Below, in pieces: positions 18,092 through 27,064 of a DNA stretch of 64,000 nt. The DNA lies in the NCBI RefSeq assembly GCF_009796785.1, contig NZ_CP047026.1, positions 62,001 to 126,000 of the forward strand. Reading direction: 5' to 3'. A program made the translations under genes and the position numbers. Under the pieces are notes generated by a model. That model saw only the letters and a list, made by a program, of their open reading frames with translations, ran no database searches and was not told the origin of the DNA. This stretch comes from Polaribacter sp. L3A8. Lineage in GTDB: Bacteria; Bacteroidota; Bacteroidia; Flavobacteriales; Flavobacteriaceae. Position 1 is the first letter of the stretch, and each line of letters opens with the position of its first letter.

Positions 18092-18110
18092 CAATAAATT
18101 TACATTCCAC
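18092..18110. promoter_or_regulatory. Conserved CAATAAATTTACATTCCAC element, copy 1
   Basis: This 19-mer recurs with a single-base deletion at 19336-19353, in front of the rightward transporter operon. The two copies flank the LacI-type regulator gene, lie in the same orientation and fall in non-coding DNA upstream of the two arms. The function is unknown; it may bind a second regulator. Confidence 0.4.
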
Positions 18111-18156
18111 TTTGTAAAGATAGCATCTTGTCTATCGATTTTAGTATGATAAAAAT

Positions 18157-18174
18157 CACGAAAACGTTTTCGTG
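18157..18174. promoter_or_regulatory. LacI-type operator between divergent arms of the alpha-glucan locus
   Basis: CACGAAAACGTTTTCGTG is a perfect 18-bp palindrome with the central CG typical of LacI-family sites. It lies 110 bases upstream of susC and 73 bases upstream of the LacI-type regulator gene. The adjacent regulator is the obvious candidate to bind it, controlling its own gene and the susCDE arm. Confidence 0.8.
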
Positions 18175-18246
18175 TTAACAACTTTTTGAGTATTTTTATT
18201 AATAAATTAACAGATAATCGAATTAAATTTTGTCATTTCGCAATAA

Positions 18247-19269
18247 ATGAAGAAAAAAATTACCATAAAAACAATCGCTAAAGAATTAGGCGTTTCTACC
18301 TCTACAGTTTCAAAGGCTTTAAAGGATAGTCATGAAATTAGTAAAGAAACCAAAGAAAAAATTCAAGCGTTTGCAGATTATTATAATTACAAACCTAATA
18401 GTTTAGCGCTTCAACTTCGGAATCAGAAGACCAAAGTAATTGGTGTTATTTTACCTAAAATAGTGCATCATTTTTTCTCTACAGTTATTATGGGGATTGA
18501 AGAAGGAGCTATTGCAAAAGGCTATCATATTATGGTTTGTTTCTCTAATGAATCTTATAAAAAAGAAGTAGAAACTTTAAAAGTTTTATCAAACGGAAGT
18601 GTAGATGGTTTAATTGTTTCGATAGCTAATGAAACCCTTGAAAATAAAGACTTTAATCACTTTACAGCATTGGTGGCAGAAGAAATTCCGTTAGTATTAT
18701 TTGATAGAGTTGTAGACGAAATTTTATGTGATAAAGTGGTTGTAGATGATGTTGGAGCTGGTTATAAGGCAACCAAACATTTACTAGAAAATGGACGAAA
18801 AAGAATTGCTTTAATTACAACACCAAAACATGTTAATGTAGGTACTTTAAGAAGGCAAGGTTATGAGAAAGCTTTAATTGAAGCTTATATTAAAACAGAT
18901 CCTAATTTAATTATAGAAATTGATGAAGAAGGCAATATCTGTAATCAAATAGAAAAAATATTTGAACAAGATATAGATGGTGTTTTTGCCGTAAATGAAA
19001 TTTATGCAGCAAAAGCAATGAAATTAGCAAAAGAAAGAGGTTTTCGAGTGCCAGAAGACCTTTCTATTATTGGCTTTACAGACGGTTTAATTTCTAGATA
19101 TTCATCACCATCTATTACAACAGTTGCACAACATGGTTTTACAATGGGAAAACAAGCAGTTGAACTTTTAATTGAACGAATTGAAAAAGAATCTGAAGTG
19201 TATAAACCTAAAAAAATTGTGATTTCTAGTGATTTAAAACTACGAGAATCTACGAAAACGTCGTCGTAG
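18247..19269 (+). CDS. LacI-family transcriptional regulator of the alpha-glucan locus
   Basis: 340-residue LacI-type regulator. The N-terminal helix-turn-helix and hinge run through residues 1-60 (TIKTIAKELGVSTSTVSKAL, then FADYYNYKPNSLALQLRNQ). A periplasmic-binding-protein-like effector domain follows from KVIGVILPKIVHHFF to KLRESTKTSS, with the conserved DGVFAVNEIYAAKAM and LSIIGFTDG segments. It sits divergent to susC across a perfect palindromic operator. A second, imperfect copy of that operator overlaps its own stop codon and precedes the transporter operon. The effector is probably a malto-oligosaccharide or a derivative of one, inferred from context. Whether it represses or activates cannot be read from the sequence. 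Confidence 0.92.
   Translation: MKKKITIKTIAKELGVSTSTVSKALKDSHEISKETKEKIQAFADYYNYKPNSLALQLRNQKTKVIGVILPKIVHHFFSTVIMGIEEGAIAKGYHIMVCFSNESYKKEVETLKVLSNGSVDGLIVSIANETLENKDFNHFTALVAEEIPLVLFDRVVDEILCDKVVVDDVGAGYKATKHLLENGRKRIALITTPKHVNVGTLRRQGYEKALIEAYIKTDPNLIIEIDEEGNICNQIEKIFEQDIDGVFAVNEIYAAKAMKLAKERGFRVPEDLSIIGFTDGLISRYSSPSITTVAQHGFTMGKQAVELLIERIEKESEVYKPKKIVISSDLKLRESTKTSS
19252..19267. promoter_or_regulatory. Second LacI-type operator copy overlapping the regulator's 3' end
   Basis: ACGAAAACGTCGTCGT matches 14 of 16 bases of the core of the upstream palindrome at 18157-18174 (ACGAAAACGTTTTCGT). It ends two bases before the end of the regulator gene and lies just upstream of the candidate promoter of the transporter operon, a fitting position to control the rightward arm. 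Confidence 0.6.
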
Positions 19270-19288
19270 ATAGTTTCGTTGCTTTTAC

Positions 19289-19316
19289 TTGTTTTTCAAT
19301 AAAAAATCTATCTTTG
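19289..19316 (+). promoter_or_regulatory. Candidate promoter of the transporter-phosphorylase operon
   Basis: TTG at 19289-19291 and TATCTTTG at 19309-19316 are separated by 17 bases and fit the Flavobacterium-type -33/-7 pattern. The box ends 97 bases before the MFS start codon; the leader would include the second copy of the conserved 18-19-mer. Confidence 0.55.
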
Positions 19317-19335
19317 TGTCATAATTACGATTTAT

Positions 19336-19353
19336 CAATAAATTACATTCCAC
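19336..19353. promoter_or_regulatory. Conserved CAATAAATTACATTCCAC element, copy 2
   Basis: Matches the element at 18092-18110 except for one missing T. It lies in the 5' untranslated region predicted for the transporter operon. Confidence 0.4.
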
Positions 19354-19368
19354 AAAATTTATTAATTG

Positions 19369-19386
19369 ATAAGTGTAAACGCTTAT
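19369..19386. promoter_or_regulatory. Imperfect LacI-like half-palindrome before the transporter gene
   Basis: ATAAGTGTAAACGCTTAT has matching ATAAG and CTTAT arms and an AACG core like LacI-family sites, but the inner bases are asymmetric and the sequence differs from the 18157 operator. It is a weak candidate for a further regulator site. Confidence 0.3.
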
Positions 19387-19413
19387 TGTAATATCCACTA
19401 ATAGCATAGATAA

Positions 19414-20784
19414 ATGGAAAAGCGTAAATTAAGCTTCTGGCAAATCTGGAACATGAGTTTTGGATTTCTAGGAATACAATTCGGATTCGCCCTACAAGGT
19501 GGATTTATGTCAAGAATTTTTCAAACTTTAGGAGCAGACACGGAAGAAATTCCGATGCTTTGGATTGCAGCGCCTTTAACAGGTTTACTTGTACAACCAA
19601 TAATTGGTTATATGAGTGATAAAACTTGGAGTGTAAAATGGGGTAGAAGAAAACCTTACTTTTTAATAGGAGCAATTTTAAGCTCTTTAGCATTATTTGT
19701 TGTGCCTCATTCTCCTGTATTATGGGTTGCCGCTGGGTTATTATGGGTTTTAGATGCATCTATAAATGTTTCTATGGAGCCATTTAGAGCTTTAGTAGCA
19801 GACAAATTACCAGAATCTCAGCGATCTTATGGCTTTGTTGTACAAACCTTAATTATAGGTATTGGAACTTGGATTGCAAGTAACTTACCTTGGATGGTTT
19901 CTCAATTAGGTGTTAGTAATGAAGCTGCATCTGGCGTAGTACCAATGTCTGTAAAAGTTGCTTTTGCCATTGGAGCCTTGGTTTTTATGGCGAGTATTCT
20001 GTATACCGTTTTTACAACGGATGAATATCCACCAGAAGACATGGAAGCTTTTGAAAAAGAAAAGAAAGAAAAAAATAATTTTATTCCTGATATTTTAAAC
20101 AATATTGGAAGCATGCCAACTACGATGAAAAAATTGGGAGTCATTCAATTTTTCTCTTGGTTTGCCTTTTTTACCATGTGGTCTATGGCAAACCCTGCTT
20201 TAACAGAGCATGTGTTTCATACACCAGCACCTGTAGAAGCTGCATTTAATATGGCAGACACGGTACAAGCAGAAGCATTTAAAATAGCCAACACAAAGTT
20301 TCAAGAATCGTCAAATTCAGTAGGTTCTGCTATGGGTATTTATGGGCTGTCATCAATGGTATTTGCGTTATTATTAACCTTATACACTTCAAAAAGAAAC
20401 ATCAACAGAAAATATGTACACATGTTTTCTTTAATAATAGGAGGAGCAGGTTTTTTATCAATGACTTATGCATCTCCAGAAAGTTTAAAATACTGTTTTG
20501 TATTAATTGGTTTTGCTTGGGGTAGTATTTTATCTATGCCTTATGCTATGTTATCTAGTTCTGTAGATCCAAAGAAAATGGGTGTAATTATGGGAATCTT
20601 TAACATGTTTATTGTAATGCCACAAATTATTGCAGCATTAGGTGGTATCAATTATGTGTCTAATTTATTAGGTGAAGATGCTATAAATGCGATGACAGTT
20701 GCAGGTATTAGTTTAATAATTGCAGGGTTGTGTAATTTGTTAATTACCAATAAAAATGCCATTAGTTATCAAGAAGAAGTTTAA
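19414..20784 (+). CDS. MFS sugar transporter (maltose/oligosaccharide importer of the inner membrane)
   Basis: 456 residues with about 12 hydrophobic segments. The N-terminus (KLSFWQIWNMSFGFLGIQFG) and the loop motif IIGYMSDKTWSVKWGRRKPY place it with the GPH/SLC45-like sucrose/maltose:cation symporters. A long cytoplasmic loop (about residues 205-235) is lysine- and glutamate-rich. It is the first gene of the rightward operon, followed by beta-phosphoglucomutase and a GH65 phosphorylase, so maltose is the likely cargo. That specificity is inferred from context. Confidence 0.88.
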   Translation: MEKRKLSFWQIWNMSFGFLGIQFGFALQGGFMSRIFQTLGADTEEIPMLWIAAPLTGLLVQPIIGYMSDKTWSVKWGRRKPYFLIGAILSSLALFVVPHSPVLWVAAGLLWVLDASINVSMEPFRALVADKLPESQRSYGFVVQTLIIGIGTWIASNLPWMVSQLGVSNEAASGVVPMSVKVAFAIGALVFMASILYTVFTTDEYPPEDMEAFEKEKKEKNNFIPDILNNIGSMPTTMKKLGVIQFFSWFAFFTMWSMANPALTEHVFHTPAPVEAAFNMADTVQAEAFKIANTKFQESSNSVGSAMGIYGLSSMVFALLLTLYTSKRNINRKYVHMFSLIIGGAGFLSMTYASPESLKYCFVLIGFAWGSILSMPYAMLSSSVDPKKMGVIMGIFNMFIVMPQIIAALGGINYVSNLLGEDAINAMTVAGISLIIAGLCNLLITNKNAISYQEEV

Positions 20785-20861
20785 AAATAAAAGAACATAT
20801 ATAAATTAAATTAGTTGGTTTTAAGACTGATTTTATTTCAAAAAAAACAAATTAAAAGTAG

Positions 20862-21515
20862 ATGGAAAAAGGATTTATATTCGATTTGGATGGTGTTATT
20901 GTAGACACTGCAAAATATCATTATTTAGCTTGGAAAAAATTAGCGAATCACTTAGGATTCGAGTTTACCAAAGAACAAAACGAATTATTTAAAGGCGTTA
21001 GTAGAAAACGTTGTTTAGAAATTTTATTAGAAATAGGGAATAGAGAAGCTACACAAGAAGAGTTTGATACTTGGATGGTAGAAAAAAATGTAGACTATTT
21101 AAAGTATATAGAAAATATGGATGCATCAGAGATTTTGCCTGATGTACCTAAAATATTAGCCTTTTTAAAGGAGAAAAACATTCCTATTGCTTTAGGTTCT
21201 GCTAGTAAAAATGCACAACCTATTTTAGAAAAAGTTGGTTTATTACATTATTTTGATACCATTGTAGATGGAAATAATGTAACCAAAGCAAAACCAGATC
21301 CAGAGGTTTTTCTACTTGCGGCAAAACAATTGGGAGTAAATGCAAGTGATTGTGTAGTTTTTGAAGATGCTGTTGCGGGTGTAGAAGCTGCAAATGCTGC
21401 AAAAATGATAAGTATAGGTATTGGTGATAAAAAAATACTTTCTGAAGCACAATTTAACTACAACGATTTTACAGAAATCAGTACCGGTTTTATACAAGAG
21501 TTAATTAATAGATAA
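20862..21515 (+). CDS. pgmB: Beta-phosphoglucomutase
   Basis: Converts beta-glucose 1-phosphate, the product of inverting maltose phosphorylase, into glucose 6-phosphate. It is a 217-residue HAD-superfamily protein with the nucleophile motif FDLDGVIVDT at residues 6-15 and the cap-domain segment RKRCLEILLEI. HAD motif II is LGSASKNA, and motif III/IV is KAKPDPEVFLLAA with VVFEDAVAGVEAA. Length and motifs match PgmB closely. It lies between the sugar transporter and the GH65 phosphorylase, which completes the pathway. Confidence 0.93.
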   Translation: MEKGFIFDLDGVIVDTAKYHYLAWKKLANHLGFEFTKEQNELFKGVSRKRCLEILLEIGNREATQEEFDTWMVEKNVDYLKYIENMDASEILPDVPKILAFLKEKNIPIALGSASKNAQPILEKVGLLHYFDTIVDGNNVTKAKPDPEVFLLAAKQLGVNASDCVVFEDAVAGVEAANAAKMISIGIGDKKILSEAQFNYNDFTEISTGFIQELINR

Positions 21516-21610
21516 TTAAGACAAAAGAAACAAGAGAATAGAAAAAAGAGCCCAGAAATTAGAAGGGTTTCTGAAGTTCTTTCTCTTAAAAAAAACATAT
21601 TAGAACGTGA

Positions 21611-21618
21611 TAAATTTG
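21611..21618 (+). promoter_or_regulatory. Candidate -7 box (TAAATTTG) before the GH65 gene
   Basis: TAAATTTG fits TAnnTTTG and ends 46 bases before the GH65 ATG, in a 149-base gap after pgmB. No TTG is present at the expected -33 distance. It could be an internal promoter of the operon. Confidence 0.3.
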
Positions 21619-21664
21619 ACTGTTGCAGTTTGAAATTTATTTTCTAACATCTTAAAAATACAAA

Positions 21665-23959
21665 ATGAATCAAGATTACATCATACCAAACGAATGGTCT
21701 ATCATAGAAGAAGGCTTTAATTCAGATAAAGTAAAATCATCAGAAAGTCTTTTTAGCATTGGTAATGGTGCCATGGGACAAAGAGCAAATTTTGAAGAAC
21801 AATATAGCGGAGAAACTTTTCAAGGAAGTTATATTGCAGGGGTTTATTATCCAGATAAAACACGTGTTGGATGGTGGAAAAACGGATATCCAGAGTATTT
21901 TGCAAAAGTGTTGAATGCGCCAAACTGGATTGGTATTAACGTGCTAATCAATGATGAAAAATTAGATTTACATACGTGTAAAGAAGTTTCAGAATTTAAA
22001 AGAGAACTTAACATGAAAGAAGGTTGGTTGTCTAGAAGTTTTGAAGCTGTTTTACAAAACGGAATCAAAATTAAAGTAGATACCAAACGTTTTTTAAGTT
22101 TAGAGTTAGATGAAATTGGAGCTATCAAATACAACGTAACTCCTTTAAATTCGGATGCTAAAATTACTTATATTCCTTATATAGATGCTGGTATTACTAA
22201 TGAAGATACCAATTGGGATGACCAGTTTTGGGATGTTTTAGAGGTTTCTAAAAACGACAAACAATCTTATATTCAGTCTAGAACCATGAAAACGCACTTT
22301 TATACGTGTACTTTTATGGAATCTCGTTTGTTTGTAAATAATGTAGAGGTTGCTGCAGAGAGTAAGAATGAGCAAACAGAAAATATTATTTCTTACGTTT
22401 ACGAACAAGAAATAAAACAAAACCAAACCTATACCATTCATAAATTTGGTGGTTATGTGGTAGATAGAGATCATGAAAAAGACCAATTAGTTACAGCTGC
22501 AAAAAAGGCTTTAGACAAAGCGGTAAGTATTGGTTTTGATGCCTTGTTAGAAATGCAAAAGCAATCTTGGGCACAAATATGGAACATGTCTGACATTACC
22601 ATAGAGGGCGATGTAAAAGCACAACAAGGAATTCGTTTTAATATTTTTCAACTAAACCAAACCTATTTAGGTACCGATGCTACGTTAAATATTGGGCCAA
22701 AAGGGTTTACTGGAGAAAAATATGGAGGAAGTACGTATTGGGATACAGAAGCGTATTGTATTCCTTTTTACATGGCAACCAAAGATCAATCTGTAGCAAG
22801 AACGTTGTTGGAATACAGATATAAACATTTAGACAAAGCAATAGAAAATGCGGCTAAACTTGGTTTTACAAACGGAGCAGCATTATACCCAATGGTAACT
22901 ATGAATGGTGAAGAATGCCATAACGAATGGGAAATTACCTTTGAAGAAATTCATAGAAACGGAGCCATCTCTTTTGCGATTTTTAACTATTACCGCTTTA
23001 CGGATGATTATTCTTACATTCCAGAAAAAGGATTGGAAGTTTTAATAGGTATTGCTCGTTTTTGGCAACAAAGAGCTACTTTTTCTTCGGATAAAAATAA
23101 ATTTATGATTTTGGGTGTAACCGGTCCGAATGAATATGAGAACAACATCAACAATAATTTTTATACCAATTACATTGCAAAATGGTGTATCAATTATGCG
23201 TTAGAAAATATAGAAATTGTAAAAACAGCACATGTAGCTGATTATAACAGAATCAAAGAAAAAGTAAATTTCTCTTATGATGAATTAACGAAATGGAAAA
23301 ACGTTGCAGATAATATGTATTTTCCTTTTTCAGAAAAACACAATGTATATTTACAACAAGATGGTTTTTTAGATAAAGAATTAATTACCGTTGCAAATTT
23401 AGATAAGAGTCAAAGACCGATCAATCAGAAATGGAGTTGGGACAGAATTTTACGTTCGCCATACATAAAACAAGCAGATACTTTACAAGGTTTTTACATG
23501 TTTGAAAATGATTTTTCTACGGAAGAGTTAGAGCGTCATTTCGATTTTTACGAGCCATTTACAGTGCATGAAAGTTCGCTTTCTCCTTGTGTACACAGTA
23601 TACAAGCTGCAAAGTTAGACAGAATGGAACAAGCATATACTTTTTATTTACGTACATCTCGTTTAGATTTAGACGATTACAATCACGAAGTAGAAGAAGG
23701 GTTGCATATTACCTCTATGGCAGGTACTTGGATGAGTATTGTAGAAGGTTTTGGAGGAATGAGAGTGCAAAATAATACACTTTCTTTTGCTCCAAAAATT
23801 CCTAAAGAATGGAACTCTTATTCATTTAAAGTAAACTTTAGACATACAATGATTACTGTAAATGTTTCACAAAAAGGAACTGAATTTGAAGTTGATGGTA
23901 CAAGTATTATCAGTCTTTTAGTAAATGGAGAACAAATAACAGTATCGCCAAAGAAGTAA
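21665..23959 (+). CDS. GH65 family phosphorylase, probably maltose phosphorylase
   Basis: 764 residues, no signal peptide, hence cytoplasmic. GH65 inverting phosphorylases split maltose with phosphate into glucose and beta-glucose 1-phosphate. The N-terminal super-sandwich domain includes SIGNGAMGQRANFEE. The (alpha/alpha)6 barrel includes GEKYGGSTYWDTEAY and the catalytic-acid motif GVTGPNEYENN, with the general acid at about Glu490. Phosphate-binding residues are expected near HVHESSLSPCVHS, where maltose phosphorylases carry a serine-rich stretch of this kind. The neighbouring pgmB, which takes the beta anomer, strongly supports phosphorolysis over hydrolysis. Kojibiose, nigerose or trehalose phosphorylase are alternatives within GH65; the starch-type surroundings favour maltose. 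Confidence 0.92.
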   Translation: MNQDYIIPNEWSIIEEGFNSDKVKSSESLFSIGNGAMGQRANFEEQYSGETFQGSYIAGVYYPDKTRVGWWKNGYPEYFAKVLNAPNWIGINVLINDEKLDLHTCKEVSEFKRELNMKEGWLSRSFEAVLQNGIKIKVDTKRFLSLELDEIGAIKYNVTPLNSDAKITYIPYIDAGITNEDTNWDDQFWDVLEVSKNDKQSYIQSRTMKTHFYTCTFMESRLFVNNVEVAAESKNEQTENIISYVYEQEIKQNQTYTIHKFGGYVVDRDHEKDQLVTAAKKALDKAVSIGFDALLEMQKQSWAQIWNMSDITIEGDVKAQQGIRFNIFQLNQTYLGTDATLNIGPKGFTGEKYGGSTYWDTEAYCIPFYMATKDQSVARTLLEYRYKHLDKAIENAAKLGFTNGAALYPMVTMNGEECHNEWEITFEEIHRNGAISFAIFNYYRFTDDYSYIPEKGLEVLIGIARFWQQRATFSSDKNKFMILGVTGPNEYENNINNNFYTNYIAKWCINYALENIEIVKTAHVADYNRIKEKVNFSYDELTKWKNVADNMYFPFSEKHNVYLQQDGFLDKELITVANLDKSQRPINQKWSWDRILRSPYIKQADTLQGFYMFENDFSTEELERHFDFYEPFTVHESSLSPCVHSIQAAKLDRMEQAYTFYLRTSRLDLDDYNHEVEEGLHITSMAGTWMSIVEGFGGMRVQNNTLSFAPKIPKEWNSYSFKVNFRHTMITVNVSQKGTEFEVDGTSIISLLVNGEQITVSPKK

Positions 23960-23985
23960 AATTCCAATCGAGAAGATTTTTTTAA

Positions 23986-24019
23986 ATACCTACAAGGCCT
24001 ACAAAAATCTTGTAGGTAT
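23986..24019. repeat. Intergenic CCTACAAG hairpin, copy 1
   Basis: Perfect 11-bp inverted repeat, ATACCTACAAG against CTTGTAGGTAT, with a 12-base loop, in the gap between the GH65 and GH13 genes. Related hairpins occur at 31391-31417 and 49476-49505. It has no long T-run, so it is better seen as an interspersed repeat or processing element than as a terminator. Confidence 0.65.
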
Positions 24020-24039
24020 AAAAAACAACATCAAAAAAA

Positions 24040-25980
24040 ATGAAAAGCCTACCATTAATTATTGTTATCGTACTTTTGTTTTCATGCGAAAAAAAAGAAC
24101 CAAATAAGATGGAAGTTTTGAATGAAGAGACAGGGATAATGAATGAAGTTGAAAGAGTTGAACCTCCAAATTGGTTTATTGGTTTTAAAAATACTTCGTT
24201 ACAATTATTGGTAAAAGAAAACAATATTGGTGCTGCTATTCCATCAATTTCTTATGCCGGAGTTACTATAGAAAAAGTAAACAAAGCAAAAAGCAATAAT
24301 TATTTATTTATCGATTTAAATATTGATGCTGCTACAAAACCAGGAAAATTCAATATAACTTTTACATTTGATGATGGGGCAATAAAAACGCATACCTATC
24401 AATTAAAGTCAAGAGAAAAGACTTCGGATGAATATGTTGGGTTTAATAGTACAGATGCTATTTATTTAATTACTCCAGATCGTTTTGCAAATGGAGATGA
24501 AACGAATGACATTGTTGTAGGCTTAAAAGAAGCTACCATAGATAGAGTAGATAATTATAAACGTCATGGTGGTGATTTACAGGGAATTATGAACCATATA
24601 GATTATATAGCAGATTTAGGTTTTACTGCCGTTTGGCCAACTCCTGTTTTGTTAAATGATATGGAAGAAAGTTCTTATCATGGTTATGCAATTACAGATT
24701 ATTATCAAGTAGACCCACGTTTTGGAACACTTGAGGACTATAAAAAATTAGCCGATGAATTACGTAAAAAGAACATGAAATTAATCATGGATCAAGTTGC
24801 AAATCATTGTGGAATAGGGCATTGGTGGATGAAGGATCTTCCGTTTGATGATTGGTTAAATAATCAAAAAAACTATGAAGACAATATAGACAATTGGGCC
24901 AGTGAAACCTCTATTGGATCTAATCATAGAAGAACTACAAATCAAGATTTGTACGCATCACAAGTAGATCGAAAAGGAAATAATGAAGGGTGGTTTTCTC
25001 CCAAAATGCCAGATTTAAATCAACGAAATCCGTTTTTAGCAGCCTACATTATTCAGAATAGTATTTGGTGGTTAGAAACATTGGGTTTAGGAGGTATTAG
25101 ACAAGATACATATCCATATCCTGATAAAACATTTATGAGTAATTGGGCAGGTAGCATTATGAATGAATATCCTAATTTTTCTATTGTTGGAGAAGAATGG
25201 AGTTACAATCCGTTAATTGTTGGTTATTGGCAAAAAGGCGCAAATAATAAAGATGGTTACGAGTCTAACTTAAAATCTCCGATGGATTTTCCGATGCAAA
25301 AAGCAATTGTAGAAGGTCTTAATGAAGAAGAGGAATGGGATAAAGGTTTGATAAAACTGTATGAAGGTTTAGCGAATGATTTTCATTATACAACTCCAAA
25401 AGATATTTTAATTTTTGTAGACAATCATGATAAAACGAGAATGTTTACAGAGTTGTGGGAAGATATTAGAAAAGCTAAAATGGCATTGAGCTATATATTG
25501 GTTTTACCTAGAACTCCGCAAGTCTATTACGGTACAGAAATTTTAATGAATGATTCTGCAAATCCTGGAGATCATGGTTTAATTAGATCTGATTTTCCTG
25601 GTGGATGGAAAGATGATGCCACAAATGCCTTTACAGGAGAAGGTTTAAATGAATACCAAAAAGACATGCAATCTTTTGTTGCTAAGGTATTAAACTATCG
25701 CAAACATAGTGCTGCAATTCATGATGGTAAAACCCTACATTTTGCTCCTTTTAATGGTACTTATTTCTTGTTTAGAATAAAAGATGATGAAACTGTAGTG
25801 CTTATTATCAATAAAAATGAACAACCAATTACACTCGATTTAAAACGATATGAAGAAGTCGGTTTATCAGGAAAAAATCTTAAAAATATTATAACCGGAG
25901 AAGATTTTATTTGGAATGATGAAATTCATTTAACGGAAAAAGGTAGTATTATTTTAACTACAAAAATAAATAACTTATAG
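24040..25980 (+). CDS. GH13 lipoprotein, neopullulanase/cyclomaltodextrinase type (SusA-like)
   Basis: 646-residue lipoprotein (signal MKSLPLIIVIVLLFSC, then EKKEPN). An N-terminal cyclomaltodextrinase-type Ig domain (about 40-130, with PPNWFIGFKNTSLQLLV) precedes the GH13 barrel. The conserved regions are DQVANHCGIG, GGIRQDTYPY (nucleophile Asp356), VGEEWS (acid/base about Glu385) and VDNHDKTRMF. A C-terminal beta domain follows. This layout matches SusA-type neopullulanases, which degrade imported maltodextrin in the periplasm. Lipidation suggests attachment to a membrane, probably facing the periplasm. It is part of the rightward alpha-glucan operon, 80 bases after GH65. Confidence 0.9.
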   Translation: MKSLPLIIVIVLLFSCEKKEPNKMEVLNEETGIMNEVERVEPPNWFIGFKNTSLQLLVKENNIGAAIPSISYAGVTIEKVNKAKSNNYLFIDLNIDAATKPGKFNITFTFDDGAIKTHTYQLKSREKTSDEYVGFNSTDAIYLITPDRFANGDETNDIVVGLKEATIDRVDNYKRHGGDLQGIMNHIDYIADLGFTAVWPTPVLLNDMEESSYHGYAITDYYQVDPRFGTLEDYKKLADELRKKNMKLIMDQVANHCGIGHWWMKDLPFDDWLNNQKNYEDNIDNWASETSIGSNHRRTTNQDLYASQVDRKGNNEGWFSPKMPDLNQRNPFLAAYIIQNSIWWLETLGLGGIRQDTYPYPDKTFMSNWAGSIMNEYPNFSIVGEEWSYNPLIVGYWQKGANNKDGYESNLKSPMDFPMQKAIVEGLNEEEEWDKGLIKLYEGLANDFHYTTPKDILIFVDNHDKTRMFTELWEDIRKAKMALSYILVLPRTPQVYYGTEILMNDSANPGDHGLIRSDFPGGWKDDATNAFTGEGLNEYQKDMQSFVAKVLNYRKHSAAIHDGKTLHFAPFNGTYFLFRIKDDETVVLIINKNEQPITLDLKRYEEVGLSGKNLKNIITGEDFIWNDEIHLTEKGSIILTTKINNL

Positions 25981-26044
25981 AAAGAAGTCTTTTTTTTAGT
26001 TGAGTTGTCAAGCTTTTTTTCTCACGGTATTTAAAATATAAATC

Positions 26045-27013
26045 ATGAAAAAATATATAGTTTTGTTATTAATTTTTTTAATAGTTGCTTGTAAGTCAGA
26101 AACAAAGAATACGGATAAGAAAGAGGAGGACACTTTAAAAATCACCTCTAAAGTATTAGAAAAGGCGGTTTTATCATCAGGACAATTAATAAGAGTAGCT
26201 GCTTTTCCTTCTAAAAATATTACCCCAAGACCTGTGGATGTTTGGTTGCCAGAAAACTATTCAGCAGCAAAAAAATATGCCGTTCTATATATGCATGATG
26301 GTCAGAATTTATTTGATGCCACAACAACATGGAACAAACAAGAATGGATGGTAGATGAGGTTGCTTCAAAATTAATGAAACAAGGAATTACTAAAGATTT
26401 TATTGTAGTGGGCATTCATAACATACCAGCGATTCGCTGGTTAGATTTATTTCCAGAAAAAGCCATGAGTTTTTTATCGAAAGAAGATAAAAATATAATG
26501 ATTGAAGAGGCTAAGAAGAATAATTTGACGATCAATTTAACGGGAGATAAATATTTAAAATTTTTAGTAGAAGAGTTAAAACCTTATATCGATAAAACAT
26601 ATTCGGTTTATAGAGACAAAGAAAATACGTTTGTGGCAGGTTCATCTATGGGCGGTTTAATGTCTATGTATGCAGTGGCAGAATATCCAGATGTATTTGC
26701 AGGTGCCGCTTGTTTATCTACCCATTGGGTTGGCGCAGTGCCAAAGGAAAACAACCCTTTGCCTAAAGCTATTTTTAAGTATTTAGAAGCGCATTTACCA
26801 GATGCAAAAACGCATAAAATGTATTTTGATTATGGTAATAAAACGTTAGATCAATTTTATGGAAAATATGCATCAAAAGTAGATTCAATTTTTACAAACG
26901 GTAGCTATACCGAAGCAAATTTTAAAAACTTATTTTTTGAAGGGAGCGATCATTCTGAATTGTCTTGGCAAAAAAGAGTGGATATTCCTCTTACTTTTTT
27001 ATTAAAAAAATAA
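26045..27013 (+). CDS. Esterase-family (PF00756-like) alpha/beta-hydrolase lipoprotein
   Basis: 322-residue lipoprotein (LIFLIVACKSE). The body is an alpha/beta-hydrolase of the esterase D/CE1-like type: VLYMHDGQNLFD near residue 81, the nucleophile elbow VAGSSMGGLMSMYAV near residue 205, and the catalytic histidine region FEGSDHSELSW near residue 305. Genes of this kind recur in flavobacterial glucan loci. Relatives include enterochelin esterases and carbohydrate esterases, but the substrate is unclear. Starch has no ester decoration in most sources, so its role among the amylases is open. It lies 64 bases after one GH13 gene and 51 bases before the GH31 gene. Confidence 0.82.
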   Translation: MKKYIVLLLIFLIVACKSETKNTDKKEEDTLKITSKVLEKAVLSSGQLIRVAAFPSKNITPRPVDVWLPENYSAAKKYAVLYMHDGQNLFDATTTWNKQEWMVDEVASKLMKQGITKDFIVVGIHNIPAIRWLDLFPEKAMSFLSKEDKNIMIEEAKKNNLTINLTGDKYLKFLVEELKPYIDKTYSVYRDKENTFVAGSSMGGLMSMYAVAEYPDVFAGAACLSTHWVGAVPKENNPLPKAIFKYLEAHLPDAKTHKMYFDYGNKTLDQFYGKYASKVDSIFTNGSYTEANFKNLFFEGSDHSELSWQKRVDIPLTFLLKK

Positions 27014-27064
27014 ACTATGTACTTTTAAAGTAAATGTACCAGAATGAATTAAAAGCAAAAACAG

